The notes beneath the pieces are model-generated. The model was not told where the DNA came from. It did not search any database and saw only the letters and a list, made by a program, of their open reading frames with translations. A program made the position numbers and the translations under genes. A DNA stretch of 64,000 nucleotides from Puffinus mauretanicus. Its lineage: Eukaryota; Chordata; Aves; Procellariiformes; Procellariidae. Where the stretch lies: assembly GCA_023333565.1 (NCBI GenBank), contig JAJKFH010002581.1:496001-560000 (forward strand), in the 5' to 3' direction. Positions 60,846-64,000 of this stretch are shown here, piece after piece. Position 1 is the stretch's first letter, and every line of letters starts with the position of its first letter.

Positions 60846-61090
60846 AGGTGCAAGAAAAGGGCTACCAGAATTGTCAGGGGAGATTAAGAGAGATGTCCTT
60901 GCTCAGCCTAACTGAGCAAAATCTGAGAGGTGATAGGGTAGCTTTTTATAAATATCCCTGGAGGAGGGGAATACCAGGGAGTGAAAAGAGCTATTCAAAC
61001 TGGAAGACAGCTTTGGCACAAGAACAAATGGTTATAAATTGGTCACAAATAGATCTAGGACAGAAATTGTGTTTTTTACCACTGGAGCAA
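60846..61090 (+). mobile_element. old CR1 LINE ORF2 fragment
   Basis: This is diverged CR1 in sense orientation. Even at protein level the CR1 frame shows through: within the plus frame 60797-61093 the stretch LLSLTEQNLRGDRVAFYKYP matches the conserved [16 protein letters not shown] segment of ORF2. At DNA level the AAGAGCTATTCAAACTGGAA, GGCACAAGAACAAATGG and ATAAATTGG blocks follow in the right order. The 3' end and tail are missing. It is intermediate to old in age and not functional. Confidence 0.75.
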
Positions 61091-64000
61091 TGAGGATCTC
61101 GGACCAGCAAGACTGTGAGCAGTGGACTGAAGCAAAGCACCTAATCTCACAGCCTGCATGATTAGGAATAACCCTTCTGTCCTTAATTCATCCCAACAAT
61201 TTAAATTCAAGGAAATCAGGAGGGGGAAGCTCTCCCTCTAAGTCAGTTGCAGAAAAAAACAACAATCCTCAAACAATATGAATGAAACTAATCTCTGACA
61301 AATGGCATGCACTGACAACTCCTCCGTCACAAGGCAGAACTGAAGGAGGCTGTGACCATCTGCTCTTCATGCCCATGAGAGCATGAAGACGCATGAGATG
61401 CAGACGTTTCCCCAGTGGGCACTGCTGTACAAAAAAACACAGCCTCAGCCACGTGGACGGTCAGGCACCTTCCACTCACATTCAAAGCAAAACAGAAACA
61501 GCTCTGAAAAATCTGCACGTGAAGTGGAAAGCAGGTAACTCTCACTCCCTTTATTCACGGTGCAAAGTCTTTGAAACAGAAAACAGCTGTGAGACACCCA
61601 CAATAAGTCGGCCAGACATGGCCCTGGTTTGCCAAGCTGAGCACAGGTTAGCAGAGCATGGCCACATCACTGCCATGAGCCCTTGAGTCGGGCAGAGCCT
61701 CAGGACAGACCTGCCTCACTTGTGCTTTAAAACAGGCACATGGAAATGCCTCTGACATCTGGGGGGATGAACTTGCCACAAGGTAAAATAATAAACTAGA
61801 ACCAGGCAAACAGTTGCTGTCTGTAAATAAAAAACAGTAACAAACAAAAAAAAACCGAATTGCTGGAAGCAAAATGTTGAATAAGTAAGAGCAGAAAACA
61901 AATCTTCCCCAGCCCATTCTGGCCTTGTGGAGGAAGTATCCTGTTTTCTGTCCACCAGCTTTTTAGTCCACATGGTCCTCTAAGAAGGTCCCCTCCTTTC
62001 CATCATCTCAGAGGCCGAACTGTGGGTCTGCCCTTCCCCGAAGTCTCCTGGTCCGTTCACACTCTGTGGGTTCCCTGTTCCTTGGCTTTCCTTCCTCCTC
62101 TCTGCCCTATCCTAAACTCCGCATGATTCTCCCAGCTGAACCACCTCTTCCCATCCCCAGGCATGGAAACTTGACCTGTTCAGCCAGGCTGAGGTAAATA
62201 GACACTCCTTTCTGCTGCCCTGCCATGCCTTTTTTAATAAAACATGTAGTACATGGTGTCCACAGGTAGGTGTGAACATTCCTAACCTGTTTGTCACTCA
62301 CGTTTGCTAACACGAGGATTTCTCCCTCAGGCCCAAAATCTTCCTAAATCAAAGAAACTGAAAGGGTAATGTCGGATAATATGACTGCAGATCCAGAACT
62401 TGTTTGGTATCTGTTGTTTTTAAGTATTTTTTTTTCTTCATAGTTACATTCATAATGTCAGAATTAACTATTCTTGCAAAGCCTTTTTTCACCCCAAGAA
62501 TAATAAGATTACATGAAGATACTCATTACTGCTTCCAATCCTTCTGCCAACTGCTCTTGAATTTGCCTTCATTCTTTGTAAATATTTGAAGGGCAGCTAT
62601 CTCTTTGTAAACAAAACATTAGGCTTTCCCTGTTTGCCTTGGCTAGGATAACTGTGTTTACGAATGTAGCTAAACTTCTGCTTTATGACTATAAAATACC
62701 CTCAATATTCATCTTTCTGCTGATAAACACATTTTTTGTACTGGGAAGGACAACAGAAAAACAATGCCAAAACCCACCCCACTCCAAAATAGCATCTTTT
62801 GCAATATTCCTTAAGTTTCTTATCACTTTTGCATTACTTCCATTCATTCCTATGCCAAAAAGCAACCCCTCATAATTCTGAAGTTGGCAGGGATTGTGCC
62901 TGAGAGGTCACAATATGTCTTACCAAACTGAGATGATGACTTTTGATTTATAGCCCCCCATCCACATTCCAGAGAGACCTGCACAACAGGGAATCTGTCT
63001 TAAAAGCGGAATTTGAACGCTTATGTGTGTTCTTCCTTCATTCCCCAGATCCTGACAATATCCTGGCTGCTCCAACAGCTATTGTGGTTGATCAGAAATT
63101 TTAATGCTACTTGCAACATTGCTATGCAGTGACCACTGTCTGCAGACAACTAACAAAATCAAGAAACCTACATCTGGCTTGATCTGCTTCACCAAACCAC
63201 CCTAAATCCAACTGTGAGTGGAAACCATGGCTTTCCCCCAGTTACCCTGTCACGCAGCACAAGGGACGGAGTATCACTGGACCGTATCAGAGCAAAGTCC
63301 CCATGCAGACCAGGCTGATGGTTTTGCTCTGCTCTCTGGTAAAAGTGCAGCCACTGCCTGCGATGGGGAGGAACATAAGGGACCCAGGCAGTGTGCCCAT
63401 GTTTGGGTTTTCAGAGGAGGAAAGGTCCTGGTTTCAGGCTGGTGCATCTCAAACCATGGAGCCCCCTGCCGAGCCCTGCAGCTCCCTGCCCATGTGGCCA
63501 CCTGGTGCTCCTCCAGCTGCGGTCACTCGGGCTGTGTAGACAAGCTGGTGTCTGAAAAAGATAGGAAGTTGTGTGAAACATCCTTGAATACTGTAGGATG
63601 TCTGCTGTGAGCTACAAAATGCAGCTGTTTCATCTGCTCAGCCTCCACGTCTACCATGTCGCAAAGTCCTTCAGAAAAACATCCCACCACACTGGCATGT
63701 CTCTTCTCTGTAGGGAACCTGTGGGACACCTCTCTACTGCTCTTTGTAGTAAAGATACTAAATGTTAAAAGCTTGATGCATTCATTGGAAAACAAAATTC
63801 AATGCCCCATTAGTTGGAAAAAATATCATTAAAAAACATGAAATGGCAACGGTTCAATATTATCAACATTTTTTGAAGATGCCTCTCTGTGCATCTCTCT
63901 GTGTGTCCATGGACAAGACTGTAACAAGAGCATCAGTGACAGATCGCTGTTTGTTCACGTGATCTCCTGCCAGCCTCCAAAGTATAATAACTACTGCAGC
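61091..64000. other. non-coding block, no gene recognised
   Basis: Nothing recognised to the end of the window. The plus frame 63218-63610 (130 codons) is overlapped by another plus frame at 63303-63539 and a minus frame at 63274-63501, and has no known domain. An A-rich run lies at about 61846-61856. The sequence to 64000 stays unique-looking. Confidence 0.5.

Noticed and set aside
1..64000. CRISPR arrays, operons, toxin-antitoxin or defence systems
   Set aside because: The window is vertebrate nuclear DNA; there are no regularly spaced direct repeats with unique spacers and no clustered bacterial-type genes.

Overview
This window looks like a gene-poor stretch of a bird nuclear genome. The evidence is its repeats. 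There are several CR1 LINE fragments, two of them young and ending in the octamer-like ATTCTATG tail typical of avian CR1. There is also a solo LTR of the avian ERVL type with an intact 5-bp target-site duplication. Base composition alternates between AT-rich DNA and short GC/CpG-rich islets. Nothing looks prokaryotic: there are no operons, ribosome-binding sites or tightly packed frames. The species cannot be named from the sequence alone.

I found no host protein-coding gene, tRNA, rRNA or known small RNA that I can support. The long open frames sit in GC-rich DNA, in a 21-bp minisatellite or in CR1 copies, and most overlap equally long frames on the other strand. The only recognisable protein homology is to the CR1 reverse transcriptase. 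The window therefore reads as intergenic or deep-intronic DNA.

Layout. 1-16.6 kb is unique-looking non-coding DNA with a CpG-rich islet (7.56-7.87 kb) and a strong G-quadruplex motif (11.05 kb). 16.60-16.92 kb is a 21-bp-period minisatellite. 16.9-30.2 kb is again mostly unique, with a possible fossil CR1 (19.6 kb), a CpG-rich islet (21.6-21.9 kb) and an 85-bp inverted duplication (22.44/24.08 kb). 30.2-31.0 kb has two CR1 pieces in opposite orientation. 31-40.4 kb is unique, with a CpG-rich islet at 32.06-32.35 kb.

40.47-45.31 kb is the most repeat-dense part. It holds a 1-kb CR1 with a broken reverse transcriptase frame, a fossil CR1, the ERVL-type solo LTR and a second young CR1 about 96% identical to the first but inverted. 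45.3-64 kb is mostly unique, with CpG-rich islets at 49.1 and 53.8 kb, a 183-bp direct duplication (50.67/51.43 kb), fossil CR1 copies at 55.6-56.06 and 60.85-61.09 kb, and a perfect 13-bp-arm hairpin at 57.7 kb.

I see no co-operating gene set and no convincing sign of a novel system. The most informative signals are the datable repeat insertions, the local duplications and the gene-less CpG islets, which could mark unannotated transcripts or enhancers.
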